Source: an uncultured Fibrobacter sp. (lineage in GTDB: Bacteria > Fibrobacterota > Fibrobacteria > Fibrobacterales > Fibrobacteraceae). From it: a stretch of DNA of 64,000 nt. The DNA lies in assembly GCA_934691725.1 (NCBI GenBank), contig CAKUTF010000008.1, positions 1 to 64,000 on the forward strand, in the 5' to 3' direction. The notes under the pieces were generated by a model. That model searched no databases, had not been told where the DNA came from, and saw only the letters and a program-made list of their open reading frames with translations. The translations under genes were made by a program, and so were the position numbers. Numbering within the stretch: position 1 is the first letter of the stretch; the number at the start of each line of letters is the position of its first letter. Positions 28,131-36,078 of this stretch are shown here, one piece after another.

Positions 28131-28140
28131 CGAGGAAAAC

Positions 28141-30075
28141 ATGACTGACCAGAAAGAACTTTTTGAATTCAACTACGAGCCGATCCGCGGCTACCCGGAA
28201 CTGCGCTGGACGGGAAAACGCCCCTTTACCGGTACGCCCTATTACCCGGCGCAATTAAAGGAAAGCTACGGCGACGACGCGGACGGCTGGCGGAACAAAA
28301 TCTACTGGGGCGACAACCTGCAGGTGATGAGCCACCTTTTAAAAAACTTTCGGGGCAAGGTGAACCTGATTTACATCGACCCGCCGTTCGACAGCAAGGC
28401 GGACTACAAGAAGAAGATTGAGCTGCGCGGAAAAAGCGCGGAGACAGACAGCACCACGTTCGAGGAAAAGCAGTACGGCGACATCTGGACAAACGACGAA
28501 TACCTGCAGTTCATGTACGAGCGCCTGATTCTGTGCCGGGAACTTTTGGCGGACAACGGAAGCATTTATCTGCACTGCGACTGGCATAGGAATTCGTTTT
28601 TGCGACTAATTATGGATGAGGTTTTTGGAAATGATAATTTGAAAAATGAAATTATTTGGTGTTATACAGGACCAGGAACTCCAAATATGAGCCAATTTAA
28701 TAGAAAACATGATACAATTTTATGGTATGCGAAGAATAAAGATTCAATTTTCAATGAAAACGATATTCGAGTACCTTATAAAGATCCAAATCAAAAACCA
28801 AGAAATGCTTTTATGTCTGCCAAGGGAAATGATTTTTCAGATGAAGCGGTAAAAATAATGCGCGAACGAGGAATGGTACCAAATGATTGGTGGGAATTTT
28901 CTATTGCGGCGCGTAAAAAAATTGATGGTAAAGAACGAATGGGATATCCAACAGAAAAACCTGAGACGATATTAGAACGCATTATCAAAGCCTCTTCCAA
29001 TCCCGGCGACCTGGTGTTCGACTGCTTTATGGGGAGCGGCACCACGCAGGCGGTCGCCATGAAGCTCGGCAGGCGCTTTATCGGCGCGGACATCAATCTT
29101 GGCGCGGTCCAGACCACCACGAAACGGCTTTTAAAAGTAGCGGAGGAGATAGATTATCGGGTCAAGCCCGACAATGACACGCTGTTTTCACAGAATGACG
29201 GGGGCGTTGCGGGGGTGTCCCCCGCAGAAGGGGGTGTCGGCGCAACGAAGTGCGACGCAGGGGGAAGGCTTTCCCCCTCTGATTCCTCAAACGGAAGCCT
29301 TTCGGCAGATTGTCATTCCCGTGCTCCGACACGGGAATCTCCTAGTCAAACCGGCACTTTCTACACAGGCTTTGAAGTCTATAACGTAAACGACTACGAA
29401 TTCTTCCGCAACGAGCTGGAGGCAAAACGCCTTATCTGCGAGGCGATGGGCATGGAGCAGCTCACCGACAGCAATGTCTATGACGCGCTGCTCGACGGCC
29501 GCAAGGTCTGCATACTAGGAATCAATCGGATTGCCACCGCAAGCGAATTTGCCAGGCTGCTTTCCAACGTGGATATTTCCGTATGGCAGGAGAGGCAAAA
29601 GGAAAATCCCGCAAAGCCTGTTGAAGCGATAACCTTTGTGTGCATGGGGCACGACCCGAATCTAAAGGCGCAGTTTGAAGAGGAAGTGGACAAGATGGGA
29701 TTCAAAGTGGACCTCGAAATCATCGACCTCTTGCGAGACAAAAAAGACTTGCGATTCAAGCGCGACAGCGACGCGAAGATTGCCGTCAAGGGCGGAAAGC
29801 TCGTCATCGAGAACTTTTTCCCGATGAACCTGCTGCAGAAGCTCAGCATCGAAAAGACCGACGTGAGCGACTGGAAGGAGCTCGCCGAAAGCGTGTTCAT
29901 CGACTGGAACTACGACGGCGTAACGTTCAGCCCGTCCCTCACCGACATCCCGGAAAAGAACGCGCTGGTAAAAGGCGAATACGCCATTCCCAAAACCGCC
30001 GGCGCCATACACGTAAAGATTACCGACCTTATCAGCGAATCCTGGGAAGGCACGGTTCAGGCGGAGGAAAGATGA
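28141..30075 (+). CDS. mod: Type III restriction-modification methyltransferase subunit (Mod), mosaic
   Basis: A 644-residue beta-class adenine DNA methyltransferase. Motif IV is DPPF (80-83) and motif I DCFMGSGTT (294-302), in the order typical of type III Mod. Residues about 150-281, the target-recognition region between them, are encoded by strikingly A+T-rich DNA with sharp edges. Residues about 337-402 are a low-complexity in-frame insertion made of repeat elements (one inverted hairpin copy at 29152-29178 and one direct copy at 29312-29339). The real start is ATG 28141 after CGAGGAAAAC; an upstream in-frame extension to 28027 overlaps the helicase and is rejected. Mod pairs with the Res subunit at 31593. 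Confidence 0.88.
   Translation: MTDQKELFEFNYEPIRGYPELRWTGKRPFTGTPYYPAQLKESYGDDADGWRNKIYWGDNLQVMSHLLKNFRGKVNLIYIDPPFDSKADYKKKIELRGKSAETDSTTFEEKQYGDIWTNDEYLQFMYERLILCRELLADNGSIYLHCDWHRNSFLRLIMDEVFGNDNLKNEIIWCYTGPGTPNMSQFNRKHDTILWYAKNKDSIFNENDIRVPYKDPNQKPRNAFMSAKGNDFSDEAVKIMRERGMVPNDWWEFSIAARKKIDGKERMGYPTEKPETILERIIKASSNPGDLVFDCFMGSGTTQAVAMKLGRRFIGADINLGAVQTTTKRLLKVAEEIDYRVKPDNDTLFSQNDGGVAGVSPAEGGVGATKCDAGGRLSPSDSSNGSLSADCHSRAPTRESPSQTGTFYTGFEVYNVNDYEFFRNELEAKRLICEAMGMEQLTDSNVYDALLDGRKVCILGINRIATASEFARLLSNVDISVWQERQKENPAKPVEAITFVCMGHDPNLKAQFEEEVDKMGFKVDLEIIDLLRDKKDLRFKRDSDAKIAVKGGKLVIENFFPMNLLQKLSIEKTDVSDWKELAESVFIDWNYDGVTFSPSLTDIPEKNALVKGEYAIPKTAGAIHVKITDLISESWEGTVQAEER
28590..28985 (+). other. 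A+T-rich patch: probable imported target-recognition segment of mod
   Basis: Between ACTGGCATAGGAATTCG and CATTATCAAAGCCTCTTCC the codon use changes abruptly to A/T-ending codons (AAT, GAT, AAA, TTT, ATA) and returns just as abruptly. The segment matches the expected position of the target-recognition domain between motifs IV-VIII and motif X/I. Confidence 0.75.
29150..29345 (+). repeat. Repeat-element insertion inside the mod coding sequence
   Basis: An inverted hairpin element (29152-29178) and a direct one (29312-29339, 28 bp identical to the copy at 47889-47916, flanks included) enclose a G-rich tract with inner stems (GGGGGTGTCCCCC, GGGGGAAGGCTTTCCCCC). The whole stays open in the mod frame and adds about 65 low-complexity residues. 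Confidence 0.8.
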
Positions 30076-30100
30076 TGGCGGAGGAAAGATGATGGCGGAG
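30061..30100 (+). repeat. 17-bp tandem repeat at the mod stop codon
   Basis: Two full copies of GCGGAGGAAAGATGATG (30061-30077, 30078-30094) and a partial third (to 30100). The first copy contains the mod stop TGA. Each unit holds a GGAGGAAAG ribosome-site-like stretch followed by ATGATG, so it could also act in re-initiation. Confidence 0.8.
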
Positions 30101-30147
30101 TTTACTTTTGGACGGAAATTTAGTATAATATCAGTCTAAAAGTAAAC
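30100..30147 (+). promoter_or_regulatory. AbiE promoter inside a perfect 10-bp inverted repeat (likely AbiEi operator)
   Basis: GTTTACTTTT (30100-30109) and AAAAGTAAAC (30138-30147) are perfect inverted repeats 28 bp apart. Between them lies TATAAT (30124-30129), with TTTACT (30101-30106) 17 bp upstream, a sigma-70-like promoter unlike the TAnnTTTG boxes elsewhere. AbiEi proteins are known to repress their own promoter through inverted repeats, so this is a good operator candidate. Confidence 0.6.
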
Positions 30148-30159
30148 TAGAAGGCGGAT

Positions 30160-30747
30160 ATGAACGACAGAATCATCGCGCTTGCAAAACAAAACGGAAA
30201 CCTCGTCACGACTTCGCAGATGGCGGAGGCCGGATTTTCGAGAACGGCGGTTTCAAAATATGCCGCAGAGGGGAAGCTTGTACGCGTTTCCCATGGAATC
30301 TACGCTTTGCCGGATACGGTCATCGACGAAATGTTTGTTTTCAGCCTGAGATGCAAGGATATTGTGTTCTCCCATGAAAGCTCGCTTTTTCTGAACAACC
30401 TTTCTGACCGTACTCCATTTATAGCGACTGTTACAATTTCTTCGGGCCGGATGCTCCCCTTGACGATGCGGAACTCCTGTGTCTGTTTTTACGTTGGTAG
30501 CGGTTTGTTTGAACTTGGTCTTGTTACCCGGAAAACCACATTCGGAAATTCTGTCCGCTGCTATGACCCGGAACGCACGGTTTGCGATATTTTAAGGAGC
30601 CGTTCCCGCATGGATGAAGAGACCGTCATTTCCGCTGTAAAGAATTATGCCGTGAAAAAAGACAAGAATCTGTTTCGCCTTTATGAATATGCCCAAAAAT
30701 TCAAGGTTCTGGAAACTGTCCGAAAATATATGGAGGTTCTTATATGA
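30160..30747 (+). CDS. abiEi: AbiEi-type antitoxin / transcriptional repressor
   Basis: A 195-residue protein with an N-terminal winged-helix region (MNDRIIALAKQNGNLVTTSQMAEAGFSRTAVSKYAAEGKLVRVSHGIYAL, about 1-50), the hallmark of the AbiEi antitoxin family, and a C-terminal domain with HESSLFLNNLSDRTPF, FGNSVRCYDPERTVCDILRSR and KNYAVKKDKNLFRLYEYAQ. It neutralises AbiEii in type IV toxin-antitoxin systems and represses the pair. The start follows AAGGCGG; the stop overlaps the toxin start (ATGA). The pair is inserted between mod and res with its own promoter. Confidence 0.88.
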   Translation: MNDRIIALAKQNGNLVTTSQMAEAGFSRTAVSKYAAEGKLVRVSHGIYALPDTVIDEMFVFSLRCKDIVFSHESSLFLNNLSDRTPFIATVTISSGRMLPLTMRNSCVCFYVGSGLFELGLVTRKTTFGNSVRCYDPERTVCDILRSRSRMDEETVISAVKNYAVKKDKNLFRLYEYAQKFKVLETVRKYMEVLI

Positions 30748-31583
30748 CGGAAACTACGCCAAACGCCATGCGGCTTTGGGCAAAAATAAACAGCTATGCA
30801 AAAAGTCATGGGATTATGCCGCAAGTCGTCCTGCAGAACTATATGTTTGAGTGCTTTCTTTCCAGGCTTTCCAAGACAAGATATTCGGAGAATTTTATCC
30901 TAAAAGGCGGAATACTTGTTTCGTCCATTGTGGGGCTCGATGTCCGTTCCACCATGGATATGGATGCCACTCTGAAAAATCTGGAGCTTTCCCGGGAAAG
31001 AATCGTCGGTGCGCTAGATGAAATCATCTCTGTCCCTGTCGATGACGACATTGGATACAAGATAATCTCTGTGGAACCCATCCGAAAAGACGATGTATAT
31101 GGCGAATTTTGCGTGAGGCTTGATGCAATATACGAGTCCATCGCTACTCCGCTTTCGATAGATATTTCGACAGGAGATGCGATAACGCCAGAACCTTTGG
31201 ATTTTTTTTATAAGAGGCTTTTTTCCGAGGATCCGATTCTTATTCGCTCCTACCCCGTAGAAACCGTTCTCGCGGAAAAACTGGAAACAATCGTCACACG
31301 AAGCATTTTGAATACGCGTCCCCGTGATTTTTATGATGCCTATGTTCTTTCGAAAACCGTGAAGTTCAGTCGTGAAATGTTACAGAAAGCCTTGATTGCG
31401 ACGAGTAAACATCGCGGGACAAATGATGTGCTGCAAAATGAACTTGCGCAAAGAATTGCGATAATAGAATCCAGCGCGGACCTCAAAAGCCAGTGGAAAA
31501 AATACCAGAAGAAATTTCCCTACGCAAGGGATGTCCTGTTTGAAGATACAATCAGTGCCGTAAAAGCATTGTTGAAGATTTAG
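30744..31583 (+). CDS. abiEii: AbiEii-type nucleotidyltransferase toxin
   Basis: A 279-residue member of the AbiEii/AbiGii toxin family (DNA-polymerase-beta-like nucleotidyltransferases). The active-site pattern is visible as LKGGILVSSIVGLDVRSTMDMD (GG-S then DxD), followed by SIDISTGDAITPEP, YPVETVLAEKLETIVTRSILNTRPRDFYDAYVL (typical of the family) and a helical C-terminus. The toxin blocks growth, giving phage abortive infection, and is held by AbiEi. Coupled by a 4-bp overlap to the antitoxin; 9 bp before res. Codon use is more A/T-rich than the surrounding housekeeping genes. Confidence 0.88.
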   Translation: MTETTPNAMRLWAKINSYAKSHGIMPQVVLQNYMFECFLSRLSKTRYSENFILKGGILVSSIVGLDVRSTMDMDATLKNLELSRERIVGALDEIISVPVDDDIGYKIISVEPIRKDDVYGEFCVRLDAIYESIATPLSIDISTGDAITPEPLDFFYKRLFSEDPILIRSYPVETVLAEKLETIVTRSILNTRPRDFYDAYVLSKTVKFSREMLQKALIATSKHRGTNDVLQNELAQRIAIIESSADLKSQWKKYQKKFPYARDVLFEDTISAVKALLKI

Positions 31584-31592
31584 GAGAAGCAA

Positions 31593-34352
31593 ATGGCGAA
31601 GTCCAAAAAAAGTTCAATCGATTTTCCGTTCTACCGCATCATGTGGCAGTTCTATTCGGCAAACAGAAAGGAAATCAGGAAGTCGTACACAAATCTCACG
31701 CGCACCATTCTTGCAAACGCCGAGCCGCGCAAGGAAAATCCTAACGCCTTTTTGCGGAAGCCGCAGTACGAGGCGTTTGAGATGTATGTGTTCCTAAAAG
31801 AATATCTGGGAAATCCGCGCCTCGCCGACCTGTTCGACGACTGGCGTAAAAACCGCATGGTTCAAGGCGCGAACGAAAAGGCGGCTGTTCCGTTCACTTT
31901 TGACAATTCACGCTTTTACGAAGACAATACTTTGCTGAGCCAGCTGGATTTGCTGAACCGCGACACGCTTGTTTCGTTTTTTGAGCAGCTTTCGGATTTG
32001 CGGCAGGAATACGCGAACTACATCTTTGCGCTCACCATGGGAACAGGAAAAACAATCCTGATGGCGCTCTGCATTTTCTACGAGTTTCTGCTTGCCCATA
32101 AATACCCGAAAGATGAGCGTTTCTGCCACAATGCGCTGGTGCTTGCTCCGGACACGACGGTCCTGCAGTCGCTCAAGGAAATCCAGACTTTCGAGAAGGC
32201 GAAGGTGTTTACCGAAAAATACGCCAACGAGCTGGACACAATCATCAAGTTCCATTTTCTCGAAGAGGACGGAGTCGCGCTCAGCACGATGGACGGTTCG
32301 GATTTCAATCTGATTGTCTCCACGTCGCAGAAAATCATCCTGAAGAAAAAACGCAAGGAAGATTCGGCGCAAAATATGCTTTTCAAGGATTCCTGGGAGG
32401 AGGCCATCCGCGACAATCCGAACGCCGACCTTTATATGCTCGACGACGATTCTTCCCTGATGGCGAACCAGCGTTACCAGAAGCTCACCCGCTTAAAGCA
32501 GCTCGGAATCTATGTCGATGAGGCGCACCACGCTTTCGGAAAATCCCTCAAGAACGATATGCTTGACCGCTCAAAGGAAACAAGCCTGCGCCTGACGATT
32601 GACGGCCTTGTTCAGGAACTGGATGCGGCAGGGACAAAGGTTGTCGCCTGCTACAACTTTACAGGAACGCCGTATATCGAAAACCGCCTGATGTCCGAAG
32701 TCGTCTATGAATACGGCTTAAAGGAGGCGATTGATTCCGGCTATCTCAAGAAGACCTTTATCGATGACTATGCGAATGTGCAGACGCAGAGCTTTGTGTC
32801 TAGCGCGGTGGAAAGTTTTGCAAAGCAACACCGGAACGAAAAAGGAATCTGGAAGCGCTACGAGAACATGCTCCCGAAGATGGCGCTCTTCGCCACGACA
32901 ATCGATGAACTGAACAACGAATTAAAACCCGCGCTGGAAAAGGCTCTCCAAAAGTTCGATATTTCCGAAGATTCAATCCTTGTGAATGTCGGCGACGACA
33001 AGCTCACCAAGCAGGACGACCTGCGCGAATTCTTAAAGCTCGACACTGCCGAGAGCAAGAAGCAGTTCATTCTTCTTGTGGGCAAGGGAAAGGAAGGCTG
33101 GAACTGCCGCTCGCTTTTTGGCGTCGCCCTGTTCCGAAAACCGAAGAGCACGATTTTTGTCCTGCAGGCCACAATGCGCTGCCTGCGTTCCATCACGGAA
33201 ACCCAGCAGACCGGGCAGATTTTCTTGAGCACGGAAAACCTGGGCATTTTGCAGGACGAGCTGGACAAGAACTTCAAGGTATGCGTGGAAGACCTGAAAG
33301 GCAAGGACAATTCGAACAAGAAAATCCGGCATATCTATGTACGGGAAAAAGTTCCGATCCGAATGGTCGAGCAGACTTACGAATATAAAATCACGGAACG
33401 GAAACCGGGCGAGTTTTCCCTTTTCGGAAACGGCAGCGGATTTGACTTTGAAAAATATCGCCGCACAAAAAGCACACATTCCCTTGCGAACATCGATTCC
33501 GCATCAATCCGCCACGAAGTCGCTTCCAGCGATGAACGCGCTTTCACCGCATATTCCCTTGTCGCGGAGCTTTCGCTTTATCTCACCCAGCACGAAACGG
33601 ACAAGGAAACCGGGGCAAAGACAAGGCGATGGTCACCTGTGGAAATTCAAAATCTGATTGACCGCTGCACGGACGGAATTGATGCAATTCTTGAAAAAGT
33701 GAACTACGCGAACGAAATTCTCTACGACTGGGTTGTGCCAGAGCTGTTCAGGCAGATTTACAGAATCAGCTACGAAAAAGGCGAGAAAAAGGAAATCGTC
33801 AAGTGGCTTACCAAAGACCCGCCAAAAAATCCAGACGGGACGGACGGCTGCTACAACCTGAACTTTGACGATGAACTGTTTGTGGAAGAAAGCGACGCAA
33901 AATTCCGCGAATACAGCCAAAGCTCCAAAACGGCGAACGTAAGGAAAAGCTTCAACCTTTCCGGCTACGGCTTTGATTCAAGTTCCGAAAAGAGCTTCTT
34001 TGTGCGCAATCTCTTCGGCAATGCGGAAATAAGGCACATCTGGTTCACCGGAATGCTCACCAACGGCCAGAGCGATTTCTATGTCCACTACATCGACCCG
34101 GAACTTCACACGCTCCGTTCCTATTACCCGGACTTTCTTGTGGAACTGAACGATGGCAAATATTACATCGTGGAAATCAAGGGACGGCATTTGTTGAACG
34201 ATTCTTCTACCCAGGCGAAAGCGGAATATGCAATGCAGATGGCGAGCCAGAGCAAAATGGAATATGTGTTTATTCCCGACGACTTGGCGGACATCGTCTT
34301 GCAGGAATTTATCCAGAATTCAATCCTCTCGAATTACGCCTGGGAATCCTGA
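31593..34352 (+). CDS. res: Type III restriction endonuclease subunit (Res)
   Basis: A 919-residue DEAD/DEAH-type translocase-nuclease. Walker A is GTGKT (150-154), motif II DEAH (309-312), a Q/R-rich motif VI region near QATMRCLRSITETQQTGQIF, and a C-terminal PD-(D/E)xK endonuclease (Asp847 in YPDFLVEL, Glu861 and Lys863 in VEIKGRH). It cuts DNA that lacks the methyl mark set by Mod after ATP-driven movement. Mod and Res are usually adjacent; here the AbiE pair separates them. The start ATG follows AGGAGAAGCA. Length is near the usual type III Res. Confidence 0.88.
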   Translation: MAKSKKSSIDFPFYRIMWQFYSANRKEIRKSYTNLTRTILANAEPRKENPNAFLRKPQYEAFEMYVFLKEYLGNPRLADLFDDWRKNRMVQGANEKAAVPFTFDNSRFYEDNTLLSQLDLLNRDTLVSFFEQLSDLRQEYANYIFALTMGTGKTILMALCIFYEFLLAHKYPKDERFCHNALVLAPDTTVLQSLKEIQTFEKAKVFTEKYANELDTIIKFHFLEEDGVALSTMDGSDFNLIVSTSQKIILKKKRKEDSAQNMLFKDSWEEAIRDNPNADLYMLDDDSSLMANQRYQKLTRLKQLGIYVDEAHHAFGKSLKNDMLDRSKETSLRLTIDGLVQELDAAGTKVVACYNFTGTPYIENRLMSEVVYEYGLKEAIDSGYLKKTFIDDYANVQTQSFVSSAVESFAKQHRNEKGIWKRYENMLPKMALFATTIDELNNELKPALEKALQKFDISEDSILVNVGDDKLTKQDDLREFLKLDTAESKKQFILLVGKGKEGWNCRSLFGVALFRKPKSTIFVLQATMRCLRSITETQQTGQIFLSTENLGILQDELDKNFKVCVEDLKGKDNSNKKIRHIYVREKVPIRMVEQTYEYKITERKPGEFSLFGNGSGFDFEKYRRTKSTHSLANIDSASIRHEVASSDERAFTAYSLVAELSLYLTQHETDKETGAKTRRWSPVEIQNLIDRCTDGIDAILEKVNYANEILYDWVVPELFRQIYRISYEKGEKKEIVKWLTKDPPKNPDGTDGCYNLNFDDELFVEESDAKFREYSQSSKTANVRKSFNLSGYGFDSSSEKSFFVRNLFGNAEIRHIWFTGMLTNGQSDFYVHYIDPELHTLRSYYPDFLVELNDGKYYIVEIKGRHLLNDSSTQAKAEYAMQMASQSKMEYVFIPDDLADIVLQEFIQNSILSNYAWES

Positions 34353-34381
34353 TTTCCCAAATTGTTTCTATATTCCCCGAT

Positions 34382-35230
34382 ATGCCGTTTCTTAAATGTT
34401 TTCTCGCCGTTTCGTTCTTTTCGATTTTTGCGTTTGCGGACGGGGCTGCTTCTCTCGTGGGGAAGAGCAGCAGGACGAAAAATTATACCTATTCGCCGAT
34501 GTTAAAGCACCAGTTTATGAACGATTGTTCGGAAAACGCCAATCGAGAAGTCTGCAAATGCGTGCTGGGCAAATTGCAGCAGCGTTACAGCGAAGAGACG
34601 TATCAAAAGCTCGATGCGGACTTGCGCAGAGGGGTTGAACATCCCGACTTTGTGAAATATATTTCGGATGCTTCGACGGAATGCGATGCCGCGATGAACC
34701 CGGCTGAAACGGGATTGCCCGTAGAAAGCGGCTTTTCGCAAGATTCTCCTGCTCCTGCGGGAATTTCCGAAGCCGAGGCGACCGAATTTGTAAACAATTT
34801 CAAGAAAAATTTCCCGAAAAAGAATTTTGTGAAAGAATGTGCGGAAAACACAAATAATTTTTTGGGGACAATCTCTTTGCAAAAGACCTGTGGCTGCGCT
34901 TACGACAAGATGCTTTCCGACAAGCCGCGCTTTACCTACATGGTGATGCGCCAGGGCTATCCCGGGCAGGATCCTTCCTGGGGCGCGGAGTTTATGTTGG
35001 ATTGTGTTCCCGAAAAGTTTACCCCTGAAATGGAAAAGAACGTGGTCAATTTCTTTAACGAACAGGGATTGCCTCTTTCCGTGGCAAAATGCATGGTGGC
35101 GACGCTCAAGAAGGAATATACCTTGCGATCTTTCTTGAAAGCGGTTCTAAATAGTCAAACAGAGGAAAAACAAAGAGTCTTGGCGGAAACGCTAATGGTG
35201 GGTTCCTTGAAATGCCTGGAATCCAAGTGA
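34382..35230 (+). CDS. Exported Cys-motif protein of unknown function
   Basis: A 282-residue exported protein (signal peptide about 1-19). Two related cysteine modules are visible: CSENANREVCKCVLGKLQQRYSEETYQKL (about 43-72) and CAENTNNFLGTISLQKTCGCAYDKML (about 154-180), each a Cys, then CxC, with a helical follow-up; a third, partial set of Cys lies near the C-terminus (CMVATLKKEY, CLES). This suggests two or three small disulphide-bonded domains. The promoter box TATATTCC lies about 5 bp ahead of the ATG. It follows res by 29 bp but has its own promoter, so a defence role is not implied. Confidence 0.6.
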   Translation: MPFLKCFLAVSFFSIFAFADGAASLVGKSSRTKNYTYSPMLKHQFMNDCSENANREVCKCVLGKLQQRYSEETYQKLDADLRRGVEHPDFVKYISDASTECDAAMNPAETGLPVESGFSQDSPAPAGISEAEATEFVNNFKKNFPKKNFVKECAENTNNFLGTISLQKTCGCAYDKMLSDKPRFTYMVMRQGYPGQDPSWGAEFMLDCVPEKFTPEMEKNVVNFFNEQGLPLSVAKCMVATLKKEYTLRSFLKAVLNSQTEEKQRVLAETLMVGSLKCLESK

Positions 35231-35271
35231 ATTCCCTTTGAAATTTTTTTTCTAAAGCTACTCGGATAAAA

Positions 35272-35304
35272 AAACTCCCTTCCCGAAATCCGGGAAAGGA
35301 GTTT
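35272..35304 (-). terminator. Intrinsic terminator of trpBA (possibly bidirectional)
   Basis: AAACTCC-CTT-CCCG pairs with CGGG-AAA-GGAGTTT around a short loop. On the minus strand it is followed by TTTTTTT, about 20 bp after the trpA stop. It also faces the convergent exported gene. Confidence 0.8.
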
Positions 35305-35325
35305 CACTTTGTTTGTGTGCGAGCC

Positions 35326-36078
35326 TTACAGACCGCAGAGTTCCCGGGCTTTCGCTTCGACGGCTTCGGCGAGGGCTTTCCTGTCGGCTGCGTTCTTTTC
35401 GATGAGCCGGACGAACACGGAGCCCGCGACAACGCCATCGACGGAACCCGCTAGTGCCTTGGACTGTTCGCCCGTGGAAATTCCGAACCCGCCGTAAACC
35501 TTGGAGCCTCCCGCCCGGACCTTTTCGAGGAAGCGGAGCGTTTCGCTATCGATGACGGTTTCCGTCCCCGTGATGCCGACGCGCAGCGACGCGTAGATAT
35601 GCGTAAATCCAGCGTGCGCCATTTTCGAAAGCCGCTCTTCGCTCATGCTCGGGCTTGCAACCGGGATGTTCTCCATGCCGAATTTTTTGCAGGCTTGGGT
35701 AAGGCCTTCGTCGCAGTCGAAAGGCAAGTCGGGGATGATCATGCCGCGGACTCCCGCTTCGCTTGCCGCTTTGCAGAAGTTTTCGACACCTGGCGTATAG
35801 ACGAGCGAGCCGTAGCTCATGAGGTAGATGGTCGTTTGCGGAAAGGCTTCGTGAATCTTCGCGATAAAGGCGAGACCGTCCCGGACGCGGTAATTCCTGG
35901 CGAGAACTTCTGTCGAGGCTTTCTGTATCGCGGGACCGTCCGCCGACGGGTCGCTGAAGGCGAGCTGGATTTCGAGAATGTCCGCTCCTCCCTTGACCAT
36001 GGCGGCTGCGGCGGCGAAGGAGAGTTCGTCGGTCGGGTAGCCTGCGACGAGATGGCTCATCAGTTTGATCTTTTCCAT
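35326..36078 (-). CDS. trpA: Tryptophan synthase alpha subunit
   Basis: Cleaves indole-3-glycerol phosphate to indole, which is passed to TrpB. The 250-residue TIM barrel has LEIQLAFSDPSADGPAIQ (catalytic Glu and the Asp loop), MSYGSLVYTPG, GMIIPDLPFDCDEG, ASPSMSEERL, IYASLRVGITGTE and YGGFGISTGEQ (phosphate-binding). Conserved loop residues are present; the usual Pro of PFSDP is Ala here. The ATG overlaps the trpB stop by one base (TAATG), so the pair is coupled. No other trp genes lie in the window. Confidence 0.93.
   Translation of the reverse strand: MEKIKLMSHLVAGYPTDELSFAAAAAMVKGGADILEIQLAFSDPSADGPAIQKASTEVLARNYRVRDGLAFIAKIHEAFPQTTIYLMSYGSLVYTPGVENFCKAASEAGVRGMIIPDLPFDCDEGLTQACKKFGMENIPVASPSMSEERLSKMAHAGFTHIYASLRVGITGTETVIDSETLRFLEKVRAGGSKVYGGFGISTGEQSKALAGSVDGVVAGSVFVRLIEKNAADRKALAEAVEAKARELCGL

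Noticed and set aside
28027..28140. Longer N-terminus for mod starting inside the helicase gene
   Set aside because: The extension overlaps the helicase coding region in another frame, has no Mod similarity, and a better ATG at 28141 with a ribosome site follows the helicase stop.
29174..29389. Separate 71-residue gene in another frame inside mod
   Set aside because: It covers the repeat insertion and is a by-product of its composition; the mod frame continues through it.
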